A stretch of 64,000 nt of DNA from assembly GCA_051530055.1 (NCBI GenBank), contig CM121342.1, forward strand, positions 14,880,001 to 14,944,000, in the 5' to 3' direction. This DNA is from Neoechinorhynchus agilis. Lineage: Eukaryota; Acanthocephala. This document shows positions 48,192 through 59,286 of the stretch, piece after piece. The notes beneath the pieces were generated by a model. That model was not told the origin of the DNA. It made no database searches and was given only the letters and a program-made list of their open reading frames with translations. How positions within the stretch are numbered: position 1 is the stretch's first letter; the number at the start of each line of letters is the position of its first letter. The position numbers and the translations under genes are program-made.

Positions 48192-48654
48192 TATCTACAG
48201 ATATAAACAATTGCAATGTTATAAAGATAAAAGTTGGTACTATGCACATCAAAGCGGATATCGCATTTCGAATACCGGTCTGACTTACAAAAAATCGAAT
48301 TGCCCTAAGAATTCATGTTGCACGTTCTAAGATACACAGACGTGTGGATTGATATATGTAAGTTTTGTACTCAACACGGGTTGTTTCATCACCAAAATGT
48401 GATCCATTTCTGTTTATGTGTTGTCAAGGATCAATTTTCAAGACATCATCTTTCGCAAATGTTGATTTTCGTTTCAATAAGAACCATTAGACGTAGAATG
48501 TTTGAACAGTTTTTATTAAACACTTTGAAAAATCCTAAATTGAACTTTCTGGCCCCTATGAATTTGCGATGAAACAACAATCAATCTTATATGAAACGGT
48601 GTATTAGGTTAGCACTCAGGGAATAATTTATTGCCTTCAGAATCTCGGAGCAGA
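48192..48654. other. No gene seen
   Basis: Contains the 5' flank of the secreted orphan gene. Nothing else recognised. Confidence 0.4.
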
Positions 48655-49505
48655 AATCATTCACACCACCGCTCTCGATCACTCAGCTGCCGTCCTGGTG
48701 TAACGGTTGAAAGGACGAACGCAAAAGTTCTCCCCCGTTGCACAGCCAGACTTATGTTTTGTAGGAGGAATGCTCCTAATCTCGGATCGCTAGTGATTCG
48801 TCTGAATCTCTTTGACAATTGCTTGACTAGGTCCTGCGCCGCGGTACCAAACGACCCGAGCGTCTCGACCCCAAAATGATGATTTCGACTCAGGTTCCTG
48901 TATTTTGTCTTTTTGCGTTCCGTAATGGCGGTTGCTGCTTCCCTGGGTTTAATAGTGGCGAATTTTATGTTGCTGGCTGCGAGCGTGTCCACGGACTTGG
49001 CATCCCAGGCCTCGGGAATACTGTGACACCGTCAGGTCTACGGCCATCGAGTCGGTAAAGTTTGAGTGGCTCTAGGATGTTGGGCGCATTCACAGTATTC
49101 AGGACACGATAAGAATTGCGTTCACTTTTGCTCGTCGTTAGTACTTTCCGCCAGATTGCCGACGGACGAGACAATGACGCCCCGATGGATCCACGGTCGC
49201 TTCGCAACGGCAACGATGGGATGTACACATCGGTACCCCAAGTCTCAGGGACAATGCAATCCTGCGATTGGGATAGCATTGAGATAAACACCCGATTCTC
49301 TTGTAGAGACTGCCGTCAATCGAGTTCGGTTCACCAAGTCACGAGAATCTGAAATTAAAGAGTTACGAATGCTCGCTGCCAAGGGTGAGTCCCAAACTGA
49401 TTGTTTGCAACCATTGACGAGGACCTGCTCGCTGCCTGAATCTCCACACCAAAGATTAAGCGCCCTTACGAAATCTTTATCCAAAGTGAGTTTTCGGATT
49501 GTCAT
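48655..49505 (-). mobile_element. RLE-type LINE, copy 3 (3' part only)
   Basis: Read on the minus strand it begins LTLDKDFVRALNLWCGDSGS. It goes through TRESGVYLNAIPIAGLHCP, the Cys-rich linker and a PDGVTVFPRPG nuclease-like block to GVETLGSFGTAAQDLVKQLS and the family 3' end at 48655. The upstream RT part is absent, so the copy is 5'-truncated. It has a few frame breaks, and it is closer to copy 2 than to copy 1. Confidence 0.75.
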
Positions 49506-50921
49506 TGAATCCTCGTTAGAGGATACTTGAGAATGTTGATTGTGAAAATTTTTTCGTTTTATTAAAACTTTTGCCTTTCACAGTTTACCTTAGCCGAGGC
49601 AAATTCTTGGAGCAAAACATTAGAGCCACATAATTGAGTGCTGAATTATAATGCTTTAGATCAAAGGAGATATGTAATCTTTCAGCTTACAAAACATTAA
49701 TATATAAACGCATGGATTAATTCATTTTAAAAGTTCAGCGTAATAGATCCTTTACGAAGGGATAGAAAACTTCAAAGTCAATCCATTTAAGCTTGCCCAA
49801 AAAACGAACAGTACGATTTTAGTTGCTGTGAGTTTTCCGTTTAAAGATACTAGTTAAAAAGTGGCTATCTTCGCCCAATTCCACGTGAAATATTGTTATT
49901 TGATGATCTGAAACCAATGCGATGAGCTACTCCTAATGGTCAACTTTCCCTCTCATAATTTCGTGTTTCGCCTTTTTACTCAATCAATTGATTGTGTACT
50001 TAAAGAGGTCTAAAAATCAAACGTCCATCGCAGATTTATCACTAACAAACGGTAAAACATTGCACCAAGAATAAGGGATTTTATTATGCTCCTGTATCTC
50101 TATAACAAAATCCCTTTTAAAGTAAAACATTATTTTCGTTAATACCTTTAAAAAATCTATACATAAAGAATTCAGGAGTGAAACAATTGTAGTTTAGCTA
50201 AAGTGTGTATTAAAATATTGCAACTTGTGTGATACAAAAAATATAATTCCAAAAGATTGCAAATTTTTAGGCGAATATTCTATTGAAATTATAGCATGAA
50301 GCATTTCGGTTAATTTTAAGGGAATTTATTTAGTAAGACATTCGCTTGTTTTGAACGCATTGCGCAGCTTGTTTAAGATTTAGTGATTTACACATATTTC
50401 GATTGGGTGCTTCGAAATTACATTTGCGTTCGAAAAATTAAATCAAAAATCCATTTTAATCTTTTAGAAAAAATCAACTTAGGGTGCAATGAAGTAATCA
50501 CCGTAATTCTGCATCATTCCTTTAAATGGCATAAGACAATCATAGTGAAAATGCGACTAGATGATTATTTTGGGCGTTGCTGCGCATTTAAAGTCCCATT
50601 TCGTTTTCCAATGATTTTTTTCGGCAACTAGATTCGTTGCTAATTCATGCCAAAAAGGCCGAAGAAAGGATGAAATAATCTGAAGATTCGTTGCATTGAT
50701 ATCGCGTGGACTGTGGTAACGGCGCGCAGTTTTTTGTCCAGGATTGGTGCAATTTTAATGAACCGCGTGTAAAACAGAGGCACTTTAAATAGTCGGATAA
50801 TGATTAAGAAGTACTGTTAAAAGTACGAAGGATCCATCGTCGCGAGAATTCTATTTATAAAAGTCTGCCAATTGCTCACTCTAGACACTTGAAAACAAGT
50901 TAAAATAAGCAACTTTGATTT
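49506..50921. other. AT-rich stretch, no gene seen
   Basis: 1.4 kb without a recognisable exon or repeat. Confidence 0.35.
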
Positions 50922-51000
50922 ACAGTAGAACGTCATTTATCCGAATTATTTGGAACCGGACACCATTTGGATACGAGATTTTTTTCGGGTAACCAAAAAT
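50922..51000. repeat. Tigger/pogo-like transposon end
   Basis: The sequence acagtagaacgtcatttatc followed by ccgaatta, ggaaccggacaccatttgg and ttcgggtaacc is close to the usual end of Tigger/pogo DNA transposons (cagtagaacctc, then alternating 'ccgaa' and 'ggaccgg' blocks). Only one end is visible; no transposase. Confidence 0.5.
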
Positions 51001-51194
51001 TCAATGTGATGTATTCTTAATATGCGGGAAAGGTAGTTTGAAAAACAAAATTCGGGTACAGTTACATAATTTTATCTTTATTGTTGAAATTTTCGCTGCA
51101 ATGTCTCTGATTCTCGTGAGCAATGGTAGTTGAGTAGGACAGCATATTGATCCGGACAATTGACGGTTCAGATAAGCAACCTTGATAGAAGCAC

Positions 51195-51256
51195 AAGATT
51201 TTGCCGAAATATCGAATTTAATAAATTCCTTTAATTTTTGCGCCATAAACAAGCAT
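51195..51256. repeat. Short dispersed repeat (tgccgaaatatcgaatttaat)
   Basis: Shares tgccgaaatatcgaat, then a taataaatt stretch and a gcgcc or ccgcc end, with 33165-33215 and, less well, 13060-13105. Probably a relic of a repeat end. Confidence 0.45.
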
Positions 51257-51639
51257 TTAATAAATCAATCTTCAAACACGTTTCAATGTATTTGATTTTT
51301 TTGGTCAACCCGTAGGATTCTTGATCAGAAGCCGATTTCAGTCGAGAAACTGGGACCTTGATTGTCCGAGCGAGATAGCGAGATTTGCCGCAGTACAGTT
51401 AAGGATTATTCACCGAACCTCCATGAGTGTACCATGATCCATACTCTTTCAGTAAGTCTAGCTACTTTACTGCTTTCTCCATCAACCTTTTCTTGTGACT
51501 CACATTAACTTTCCACTTTGAAGTAAATGACATCGTTGCGCTAACATAAAAACTTTAGAATCGTTTCCGCTTGCACCTTCCACCAATCTCGTTCTCCATT
51601 CGGGTTTCCACATTTTGATCAATGATCTGAAATATGGCT

Positions 51640-51655
51640 TACTTTTAGATCTATA
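51640..51655 (+). promoter_or_regulatory. 3' splice acceptor in front of the actin ATG
   Basis: ttacttttag ends at 51648 and the ATG follows at 51656. The actin frame is otherwise intron-free, so this is either a 5' UTR intron end or a trans-splice site. Confidence 0.5.
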
Positions 51656-52786
51656 ATGGCAGACGAAGACGTTGCAGCAATAGTTATCGACAACGGCTCT
51701 GGATTGTGCAAAGCAGGATTCGCTGGCGACGATGCCCCGCGTTCTGTATTTCCATCATTGGTTGGCAGGCCAAGGCATCAAGGCGTAATGGTTGGAATGG
51801 GTGCAAAAGATAGTTACATTGGAGACGAAGCTCAAAGTAAGAGAGGCATCTTAACTCTCAAATACCCAATCGAACATGGAATTGTTACAAACTGGGATGA
51901 CATGGAGAAGATTTGGTACCACTCCTTCTATAACGAGCTTCGTGTAGCACCCGAGGAGCATCCAGTTTTATTGACCGAAGCGCCTATGAACCCGAAAGCT
52001 AATCGCGAGAAAATGACACAGATTATGTTTGAGACATTTAACGTCCCTGCTATGTACGTTTCGATTCAAGCATTGTTATCTTTATATGGATCAGGAAGGA
52101 CGACCGGAATCGTAATGGATTCTGGAGATGGAGTTACTCATGCGGTTCCCATATATGAAGGATACGCCCTCCCACATGCCATCCTCAGGCTTGACCTGGC
52201 CGGAAGGGACTTGACTGAATGGCTAATGAAAATTATGACCGAAAGAGGATATGCCTTACTAACCACCGCTGAAAGAGAGATCGTTAGAGATATCAAAGAG
52301 AAACTGTGCTATGTTGCGCTCGATTTCGATATGGAAATGAACGCCGCTGTTGCTTCAGCAACAGTAGAAAAGAGCTACGAACTCCCTGATGGTCAAATCA
52401 TTACGATCGGTAATGAGAGATTCCGGTGTCCTGAAGCACTTTTCCAACCGTCCTTGCTGGGAATGGAAATTGTGGGTGTTCATGAAGCGTGCTATAATTC
52501 CATAATGAAGTGTGATATTGATATCCGTAAGGATCTCTACTCTAACATTGTGTTATCAGGAGGATCGACAATGTTTCCAGGAATGGCTGATAGAATGCAT
52601 AAAGAAATGAGTACCCTCGCCCCAGCATCTATGAAAATCAAGATAATCGCTACACCAGAACGTAAATATTCCGTCTGGATAGGAGGCTCTATTTTAGCCA
52701 GCTTGTCAACTTTCCAAAGCATGTGGATATCAAAAACTGAATACGATGAAAGTGGACCATCAATTGTTCACAGAAAATGTTTTTAA
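51656..52786 (+). CDS. ACT: Actin, intronless and divergent
   Basis: A full-length 376-aa actin without introns. It starts [20 protein letters not shown] and ends [11 protein letters not shown]. All nucleotide-binding segments are there ([39 protein letters not shown]), and so is the hydrophobic plug region. It differs from ordinary animal actins at many normally invariant places: [65 protein letters not shown] and a changed subdomain 4 loop ([17 protein letters not shown]). Hence it is probably a tissue-restricted or fast-evolving paralogue and not the main cytoplasmic actin. No intron, and clean ends, would fit an old retrocopy that stayed functional. AATAAA follows at 52806. Confidence 0.95.
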   Translation: MADEDVAAIVIDNGSGLCKAGFAGDDAPRSVFPSLVGRPRHQGVMVGMGAKDSYIGDEAQSKRGILTLKYPIEHGIVTNWDDMEKIWYHSFYNELRVAPEEHPVLLTEAPMNPKANREKMTQIMFETFNVPAMYVSIQALLSLYGSGRTTGIVMDSGDGVTHAVPIYEGYALPHAILRLDLAGRDLTEWLMKIMTERGYALLTTAEREIVRDIKEKLCYVALDFDMEMNAAVASATVEKSYELPDGQIITIGNERFRCPEALFQPSLLGMEIVGVHEACYNSIMKCDIDIRKDLYSNIVLSGGSTMFPGMADRMHKEMSTLAPASMKIKIIATPERKYSVWIGGSILASLSTFQSMWISKTEYDESGPSIVHRKCF

Positions 52787-53164
52787 CGCGAATGAGAGGG
52801 TTCATAAATAAACTACATCTATAAACAAATTGTGTCAATCACAGACTTGAAGCATAATATTTGCACAACAATATAACCCGGTGGTTTCTAAGCAAATATT
52901 GCCGTGCTAAAGTCTAAAAGTGAACGAAATGAGTAATAAACGAAGCGACAATAAATCATAAATTCACGATTACATTTTACTCCGTGGTTCCGCCAATTCG
53001 CTCTAAAGTTACTGGTGAATAAAAGATAAAAGGGTTTTGAAGGCGATTAGAAAGTAGATTATTGAGAAATAGACATTTAGAAAACATGGTAGAATTTCTG
53101 AACCTTTTTTTGCTTTCCGTCAGACGAAATAAAGAAAAATAAGTTAACTTTATTAATATTTCAT
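52787..53164. other. Actin 3' flank
   Basis: Contains the actin poly(A) signal; no other feature seen. Confidence 0.5.
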
Positions 53165-53239
53165 CCTGAGGGAGCGAGTCCGATCCTCCGCGTGGTGCCT
53201 CTGGGAACCCCGTTGACCCTATCTGGTAAAAGAATATGG

Positions 53240-53457
53240 TCGCAACCCAAATAATCGATGCATAACACAACTTCTCTGAGGGCGTCCACTGTATTCGACG
53301 CGATTGGACGATGCCCGGTCCTTTCGAAAAATGACCAAGGGTTCCTGATCGCAACCCAAATGATCGATGCATAATACAACTTCTCTGAGGGCGTCCACTG
53401 TATTCGACGCGATTAGACGATGCCCGGTCCTCTCGAAAAATGACCAAGGGTTCCTGG
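53240..53457. repeat. 109-nt tandem duplication in the RTE leader
   Basis: Two copies, 53240-53348 and 53349-53457, differ at only a few positions (such as cataacac versus cataatac). They precede the endonuclease frame, so they may be promoter monomers of the element. Confidence 0.8.
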
Positions 53458-54855
53458 TCAAGAAAAGGCAAAAAGGTAAGGATAACAAGCGTGGCCACTC
53501 TGAATGTAGGCACGCTCACAGGTTGCTGCGCGATAGATGAATCGACATTTGTTCCCTCTAGGAAACGCTATGGAGTGGTTCAAAAGCATATGGCATGCAG
53601 CGCGAGCGGGGGAACCAAGGTAACAAACTGTTTTACAACGGGTGGAAAGGAAAACGCAACGGGGTTGCAATCGCAATCCCGGAGCACTACAGAAACAACG
53701 TTGAGGAAGTGGATAGATACATCGATAGGTTAATGAAGATAACCATTGTGTTGCAAGAACGTAAAATCCACATATTATCGGCCTATGCTCCGCAGGCAGG
53801 ATGCGACGAAATCGAGAAAAATGGTTTCTGGGATTTGTTGGATACGAGTATGCGTAAGGTCCAAATTGATGACGACCTAATAATCGCCAGAGACTTGAAT
53901 AGACAAGTTGGACAAGGCTCAGGAGGTAATGCATTTCACGGCGGAAAAGGATTCGGTCAAAGGAATAAAAACGGCGAACGGATCGTCGATTTCGAGGTTT
54001 CGCATAATCTCATCATCGCAAACACGTGGTTCATCAAGGGTTCGACACAACGTCCGACCTACCACAGTGGAGGATACAACTCCCAGAGAGACTTCATCTT
54101 GGTATGAAAAAGACATGCCCACTCTCATCGACACCAGTCATCCCATACGAAACGATCGCAACACAGCATCACCCAGTAATCGCGGATATTAACATTGAGA
54201 GGCCTAAGCGAATGCACGAGAAAAGAACAGGTCCATCGCGCATAAAATGGTGGCTCTTTCACGAAAAATCTAAAGAAATCGCTTCCCAGATAACATTGCC
54301 TTGCTGTGCTACAAGTGATCAAATGTGGAACGAGGCAGAGTACTCTATCCACAAATTGGTCATCATAACGCTGGAAACTACAAAACGTGGAAAACGATAT
54401 ATAAAGCGAGACGTATGGTTGTGGGCAGAGGACGTGAAAGAGAATGTCAAAGAAAAGAAGCGCATTTATCACTTGTTCCTGGAAAACAAAACGGGGGTGA
54501 ATTGGGAAACCCATCGATCCGCCAAACGGGAATCGAAGAAAACTATAGCTATTGCTCTTACAAGACATTATGAAATGGTGAGTAGAAAATTGGATTCGCG
54601 AGAAGGGGAACGAGACCTATACAGGCTTGTCAAATGTCGCCACCTTCAGACCATGGATATTGAAAAGTTCCATTACATCAACGAACAACACGGTAATCTG
54701 ATTACTAAACGTACGACAATACCCAAAAGATGGCAGGAATATTTCCATCCGTTGTCGACAGAAGAGTTCCCTCACCCACCGATCCCCGATTTCCCTAAGA
54801 CGAACCCCCGTGGGCGATAGAGAAGTACAAGAGGCAATCAAAGGGATGAAATGCG

Positions 54856-54915
54856 GGAAAGCAGCAGGACCAGACGACATTCCCGTTGAGTTGTCGTCTG
54901 GTCCTGCTGCTTTCC
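54856..54915. repeat. 24-nt perfect inverted duplication inside the RTE LINE
   Basis: Arms 54856-54879 and 54892-54915 are exact reverse complements around a 12-nt spacer (ttcccgttgagt). The coding text GKAAGPDDIPVELW is interrupted: after IPVEL the sequence reads backwards through the same codons before VELW resumes. Confidence 0.9.
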
Positions 54916-55782
54916 GGTTGAGTTGTGGAAGGCAAGATGCTGGAACCCTACGCCATGGTTAGCGGCACTATTTAATAAGATCGTCGACGAAAACAGAATG
55001 CCAAGCGATTGGCGGCAGAGTACGACCATACCGATCTTCAAAAATAGGAACAACATAGCCGAATGCTGCAATTATCGTCCAATACGGCTATTATCGCATA
55101 CAACGAAGATATTCGAACGCATCGCCGATCGAGGAACTCGTGAAGTTGTGGACATAACGACTAACTAAAAGGGATTCGTCAGGGTATGTTGAACAACATA
55201 CGCAATACATGCTGCCCGAGCGAAAAGTATCACGAGAAAAAGAAAGACATATTTATGGCGTTCCTTGACTTGGAAAAGGCATTCTGCGACAACACTGGAT
55301 ACCTGAAATACTTGTGAAGTGGGTCAAACTTTTCTACTGTGAGCCAAGAAGCAGTGTTAGATGTTCAACAGGAATCTCAGCACCTTTCCATATATATCAG
55401 TAGGTGTCCACCAAAATAGCGCACTATCACCGCTGCTATTCATTTTGGTAATGAGAACAATATCTCGCGACATTCAGCGGATAATGCCATTTACGATCCT
55501 CTACGTCGATGATGTACTCCTAGCGACGGATAATCAGACGGATCTGCAGGCCCTAGTGCAGCAAGCATGGGTGACTGTCTTGCGAGCTTCGGATTACGAT
55601 TAAACCTGAACAAAACTAAATATATGGCGTATGATAAGAATCAGTCCATCCAGGTCGATAACACTGTACTGAAGAGCACCGACAGGTTCAAATACCTCAG
55701 ATTATTCATCTCAGTTGAAGGCAATTTACAATACCAGAAGCGTCGTCAAGAATAAGCACTGCCTGTACTAAATGGCGATCGA

Positions 55783-58101
55783 ACCCAGCCATCAGGATGA
55801 CTCGGTGCCGGTCAAAAGCCCGGACAAATGGGGAGGGTTGGCGTCAGGAAGGGCATCCAGCCGTAAAACCTTGAGCCAAAAACACATCAGCAATGTCGAT
55901 CGGGCTAGGGCGTTGCGAACCCGGCGTCCGGGGTTTGTGAAAAATTATTCAGGGTTACCGGATTAACGACGGGTCCGGCTAAAGAAGCGAGTCGTTTTCA
56001 AAATACGAATCGGCACCCTGAATGTAGGTTCAATGACCGGGAGAAGCAGGGAAGTGGCCGATTTGATGAATAGGATAAAAATCGAAATTCTTGGCGTCCA
56101 GGAGATCAGATGGAAAGGAGGGAAGGCTAAAGAATTTGACGACGGATTTAAACTGTTCTATAGTAGAGGAGCAAGTGACACGAAAGGAGTGGGTGTCATA
56201 GTATCAAAGGACCAAGTGGACAACGTCGTAGGGGTGACACGAACAAAGGATCGGGTAAGGGCGCTGAAGGTAAGCGTCAACGGCGAAGCCACGACAATAG
56301 TTTCTGCGTACGCCCCACAACTCGGTTGTAGTGAAGAGGAGAAGAAGCAATTTTGGCTAGATTTATCGGAAGTGACAAGGCCTAGGGAGGGTCGATGTGT
56401 GATAACCGGTGATTTCAACGGGCACGTGGGGCAGATAGATGGATGCGAGCGAATTCATGAAAGACACAGTGCAGGATCAAGGAACGCCGAGGGTGTAAAA
56501 CTATTTTATTACGCAGCAGCGTTGGAGCTGCGTATTTCCAATACATACTTCAAAAAAGACCCATGACTATTTCAGCACTCTGTTGAACACTGAGAATGAC
56601 AGACTGCCTATAGAGGACGTACACCCGAATGTCAATAAGACGAGGCCGTAGTCGTACGATGAGGTGGCTGCACAGCTCAGGAAAATGAAGACTAGTAGGA
56701 ACGCCGGTCCAGATAACATTCCGATCGAGCTGTGGCAATCCCTGGGAGTCTTCGGAATAAAGTTGCTCACAAGGCTCTTTCAGAAGATAGATATGGAGGA
56801 AAAGATCCCGTCGGAATAGCAGGGAAGCATATTGATACCGATCTTCAAAAGCAAAGGAGATGCTCTGCAGTGTAGGAACTACCGTGGCATCAAACTCATG
56901 TTTCACACAATGAAACTGTGGGAACGAAATGGTCGATCACAGGATTAGAGAGGAGATCCGAATCAGCGAGGACCAACGTGGATTCATGCCCGGCAGAAGT
57001 ACAGTCGATGCAATATTCGTGCTAAGGCAGCTGTATGAGAGGTTCAGTGTGATGCAGTGCCCGTTGCACAGTGTGTTCGTCGATTTGGAAAGGGCGTACG
57101 ACACGGTCCCTCGAGATTTGGTGTGGCATTCCTCAGGAAAAGGAATTGCCCCGAACACTGCCGCGATCCAAGCGATGTATCGAGAATGCTACACCAGCAT
57201 GCGATGCCACAGCGGAATGACCGACTATTTCCGAGTCTCCGTGGGTCTGCAATAGGGTTCGGCTCTGAGTCTATTCTTGTTCACGATCGTGATAGACGTC
57301 CTAGGAAATGCGGAAAGAGAAATGAGCCCACCATGGACGATACTATTCGCGAACGATTTAATGCTCACAGCTAGGGACATGGGCACGCTCAAGAATTTGC
57401 TGGAGAGTTGGCGACAGCGATTAGATAGCAAAGGATTGAGAGTGAGCAGGCGCAAAACGAAATACATGGGGCCGGATAACCTCGATATGCAAGGAACTCA
57501 AATCGAAAAGATGAACACCTTCAAATATTTGGGCAGCCTGTTGAACATGCAGTGTGAGCTCGCACCAGAGATCGGACAAAGAGTTCAATGCGTGTGGAAC
57601 AACTGGAGGAAGACAACAGGCATCCTTTGCGATAAGCGTTTCCCGAACAAGCTCAATTGGCGGGTGTACAATGCAGTTGTGCGACCCGCCATGCTCTACG
57701 GAGCAGAGACGTGGGCTACAAAGAAGGAAGACGTTCAACGATTCGCCGTTAACGAAATGCGGCTGCTGAGATCGTCCGCAGGATTGACACGCAAGGATCG
57801 AGTGTACAAAGAGGAAGTGCCAAAGCTGTTTGCGGTCGAGCCGATCGAGGAGGCAATCGCTAAGAGGCGGATGCGATGGTACCTGCAGGTGACACAAGCA
57901 GATGAAGACGCCTGGGTGAAGAGCGCATGGAGAATCGAGCTCGACGGGAAAAGGAGAAGAGGTAGGCCAAGAAGAGGTGGAAGGACAGTGTGAGCGGAGA
58001 TCTCAAGACGCTCGGAAATGAGAAGAACAAAGACGAAAACCGACAATGCTGAAAAGAACGACCTCTCAAGTGAGAAATGTTGAAAGAAATGTTGTCGTTG
58101 G
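55783..58101 (+). mobile_element. RTE-type LINE 2, inserted in LINE 1
   Basis: Opens with the leader typical of BovB/RTE elements (aatggggagggttggcgtca, then ggaagggcatccagccgtaa). The endonuclease is well kept from 56033 (REVADLMNRIKIEILGVQEI, VSAYAPQLGCSEEEKKQFW, TGDFNGHVGQ, ISNTYFKKD). About 1 kb between endonuclease and RT is deleted. The RT runs from DNIPIELWQSLGVF through DQRGFMPGRSTVDAIFVLRQ, FVDLERAYDTVPRDLVW, LMLTARDMGTL and VVRPAMLYGAETWATK to GKRRRGRPRRGG. There are about three frame breaks or stops, and the catalytic box reads FANDL in place of FADDL. The 16-bp direct repeat actaaatggcgatcga flanks it at 55767-55782 and 58102-58117. Confidence 0.85.
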
Positions 58102-58490
58102 ACTAAATGGCGATCGACAAAAGCGCCTATCAGTCATGGAGATGAGGATGCTGAGGTGGATTAGTGGGCTTACTCTGCTTGATCATATCCGAATTGAAGA
58201 CGTAAAGACGAAGTATGGAGTAAAACCGATACAAAACAAGCTGCAGGAAGCGCACCTACGATGGTACGGCCATGTCTTAAGAGCTAGTGACGACACAATC
58301 ATCAAAAGGAGTCTTGGAACCCAAGGACGACGCCCTAAAGGACGACCGAGACAAAGATGGCTGTACGCCTTACACCAGGACTTCAAGACTGCAAACCTGC
58401 ACCCGGATATGGCACACGACAGAGGAAAATGGAGCTCTATATCGATAAGAGTCAACCCCACTATTGTGCGGGACAAAGGCTAAAGAAAAA
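58102..58490 (+). mobile_element. RTE-type LINE 1, right part
   Basis: Resumes the frame cut at 55782: LNGDRQKRLSVMEMRMLRWI, then ISGLTLLDHIRIED, LQEAHLRWYGHVLRASDD and RRPKGRPRQRW to RDKG. This is the standard C-terminal end of RTE polyproteins. It belongs to element 1, since element 2 has its own version of the same segment (KRRMRWYLQVTQADEDAWVK). Confidence 0.8.
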
Positions 58491-58554
58491 GAAGAATATT
58501 TCATCCTCAAAGTGGGGCTTCTTCAGAATTGTAAATTAATCTAATTGCTTTATT

Positions 58555-58850
58555 TCGACTGTAGTGGGGATACTCCCCCGGTTAAGAGGTATTTTTGTTT
58601 CTAAGAAATATTTCGAAAAGTAAACCGTCACCCATTCAGTCATTATTTGCAACTAAAAAAATCTTTAAGTTCTTTTCAAGCAATGACTACTGAGGCTTCG
58701 TCTTTCGAAATTAAATCAATAAAATATCATCGAGAGAAAATCCTCCGGGATGATAGAGTTAGAATTGTGGTGAAGATACTCTTGGTTAATAGGTATTTTA
58801 TTGCAAAGAAATATTTCAAAAGAGAAAACCTCGTCTCATCAGTAATATAA
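58555..58850 (-). repeat. Two copies of the CTGATGAG/GAAATATTTC repeat
   Basis: On the minus strand, 58850-58730 reads actgatgagacgagg, gaaatatttctttg and on to gtatcttcaccac. 58640-58555 reads gactgaatgggtgacgg and cgaaatatttctta. Both match the repeat at 11124-11220 (+), and the front half matches the hairpin arms at 39.4-39.6 kb. The spacers no longer pair as a hammerhead stem II. Confidence 0.5.
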
Positions 58851-59286
58851 ATATACAGTGAGCTGAATAGGTAAAGCTGATTCTAAGGAAATAGTATTGA
58901 AATACGAGCTTAAATCTAAACCGAATATAACAATTAACCCCAAACAAAAGGATAGAAGAAGAAATCTAGGATTCGGAGCGAGATTGGCACGGATAACCGT
59001 ACTGCGGTGCCTTTTAAATGCAACAATGAAGTGTGTTTTCCACAGGGACACACAGAATGAGAAATGTTTTTATTCGCGCTTACAATAGGTCCATCTTGTG
59101 GAACGATATTAATGAATTTCTTTGTGAAATTGATATACATAAAGTAGATAGTGTGAGATATGCGACTGAGACGATGAACTAAGCTCTACACACCTCGTTG
59201 GCGTAGGCTCTGATTAAGTCGTCTAGTGTATATCCTAAACGTTTCTTCTTTTCAAACATTTAATTGTTGCAGTTTACCAGTTCTCA

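Larger units (their letters stand above)
53165..55782 (+). mobile_element. RTE-type LINE 1, left part
   Basis: Starts gagcgagtccgatcctccgc, as does the fragment at 26455. After a duplicated leader it encodes the endonuclease (VRITSVATLNVGTLTG, KRNGVAIAIPEHYRNNVEEV, HILSAYAPQAGCDE, FHGGKGFGQRNKNGERIVDF). Then the RT follows (VGVHQNSALSPLLFILVMRT, LYVDDVLLATDNQTDLQALV, LNLNKTKYMAYD). It is broken by many frame changes. The frame is cut at 55782 by insertion of a second RTE LINE; the rest of the element is 58102-58490. Confidence 0.78.
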
